This document shows positions 36,331 to 36,472 of a DNA stretch of 36,472 nt, piece by piece. Below the pieces are notes generated by a model. That model was not told the origin of the DNA. It did no database searches and saw nothing but the letters and a program-made list of their open reading frames with translations. Origin of the DNA: Nocardia asiatica NBRC 100129 (lineage in GTDB: Bacteria; Actinomycetota; Actinomycetes; Mycobacteriales; Mycobacteriaceae); assembly GCF_000308415.1 (NCBI RefSeq), contig NZ_BAFS01000195.1, positions 1 through 36,472 of the forward strand, given 5' to 3'. Position 1 is the stretch's first letter, and each line of letters begins with the position of its first letter. Both the position numbers and the translations under genes were made by a program.

Positions 36331-36472
36331 ATGACGACGACGTGGTCAACAAGCATGGACACCTCCACCTACCCGCCCGATGTCGCCGAGCGGCCGGGAT
36401 CGGCATCGGCGACGCTGCTCGCCGCCGGCCTCACCCGAGAACTGCTTCTCGTTATCCCGGAGAACGTACTAG
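36331..36472 (+). CDS. Start of an unidentified gene, cut by the window edge
   Basis: An open frame with strong G/C third-position bias reaches the window end. ATG 36331 or ATG 36355 (MDTSTYPPDVAERPG) could start it. The visible part, about 39-47 residues, has no recognisable domain; the segment TRELLLVIP is hydrophobic. It diverges from the beta-lactamase-like lipoprotein gene. Confidence 0.45.
   Translation, partial: MTTTWSTSMDTSTYPPDVAERPGSASATLLAAGLTRELLLVIPENVL

Overview
The window is high-GC actinobacterial DNA, most likely from Nocardia or a close Mycobacteriales relative. The best evidence is gene order: ilvC-ilvN-ilvB, a CFP-6-like PH-domain protein, a DoxX protein, an LppZ-like lipoprotein, gatB and pfkA follow the order of Mycobacterium tuberculosis Rv3001c-Rv3010c as I know it. 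Lipobox lipoproteins, GTG/TTG starts and near-leaderless starts also fit. No rRNA, tRNA, transposase or integrase was recognised.

Layout. (a) 1-3.9 kb: a probable inositol or sugar-acid catabolic locus (lipoprotein solute-binding protein, TIM-barrel isomerase/dehydratase, LacI repressor, Gfo/Idh/MocA dehydrogenase) with two TTGGAGCGCT operator palindromes in the divergent promoter. (b) 4-6 kb: a NUDIX hydrolase diverging from a cytochrome P450. (c) 6-11.8 kb: accessory genes (GNAT acetyltransferase translationally coupled to an XRE-type regulator, two small hypotheticals, an HNH nuclease, a frameshifted copy of the 3' end of a VWA gene, a secreted four-cysteine protein and a probably frameshifted hypothetical). 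(d) 11.8-16.3 kb: a CoxE-like VWA protein and its MoxR AAA+ ATPase, a small lipoprotein and a double-hotdog thioesterase. (e) 16.3-24 kb: a small secreted Gly/Tyr/Phe-rich protein, then branched-chain amino acid synthesis: ilvB-ilvN-ilvC with a 15-residue leader peptide containing Leu-Leu-Val-Ile and an attenuator-like terminator, a CFP-6-like protein and ilvD. (f) 24-30.4 kb: DoxX protein, LppZ-like lipoprotein, a palindrome-rich intergenic region, then a LysR/EamA/NAD-binding/SMP-30-like block. (g) 30.4-36.5 kb: gatB, a lipoprotein alpha/beta hydrolase, a VapC/Phd-type toxin-antitoxin pair, pfkA, a beta-lactamase-fold lipoprotein and the start of one more gene.

The least expected signals are outside the coding regions: three type I-E CRISPR-like repeat units between ilvN and ilvC with no cas genes in view; the ilv leader peptide with promoter and terminator; a 29-bp palindrome over the toxin-antitoxin promoter; the duplicated VWA 3' end bracketing two small genes; and a nested inverted repeat of about 35 bp of stem after the LppZ-like gene. 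All similarity statements come from reading the sequence and from general family knowledge; no search was run.
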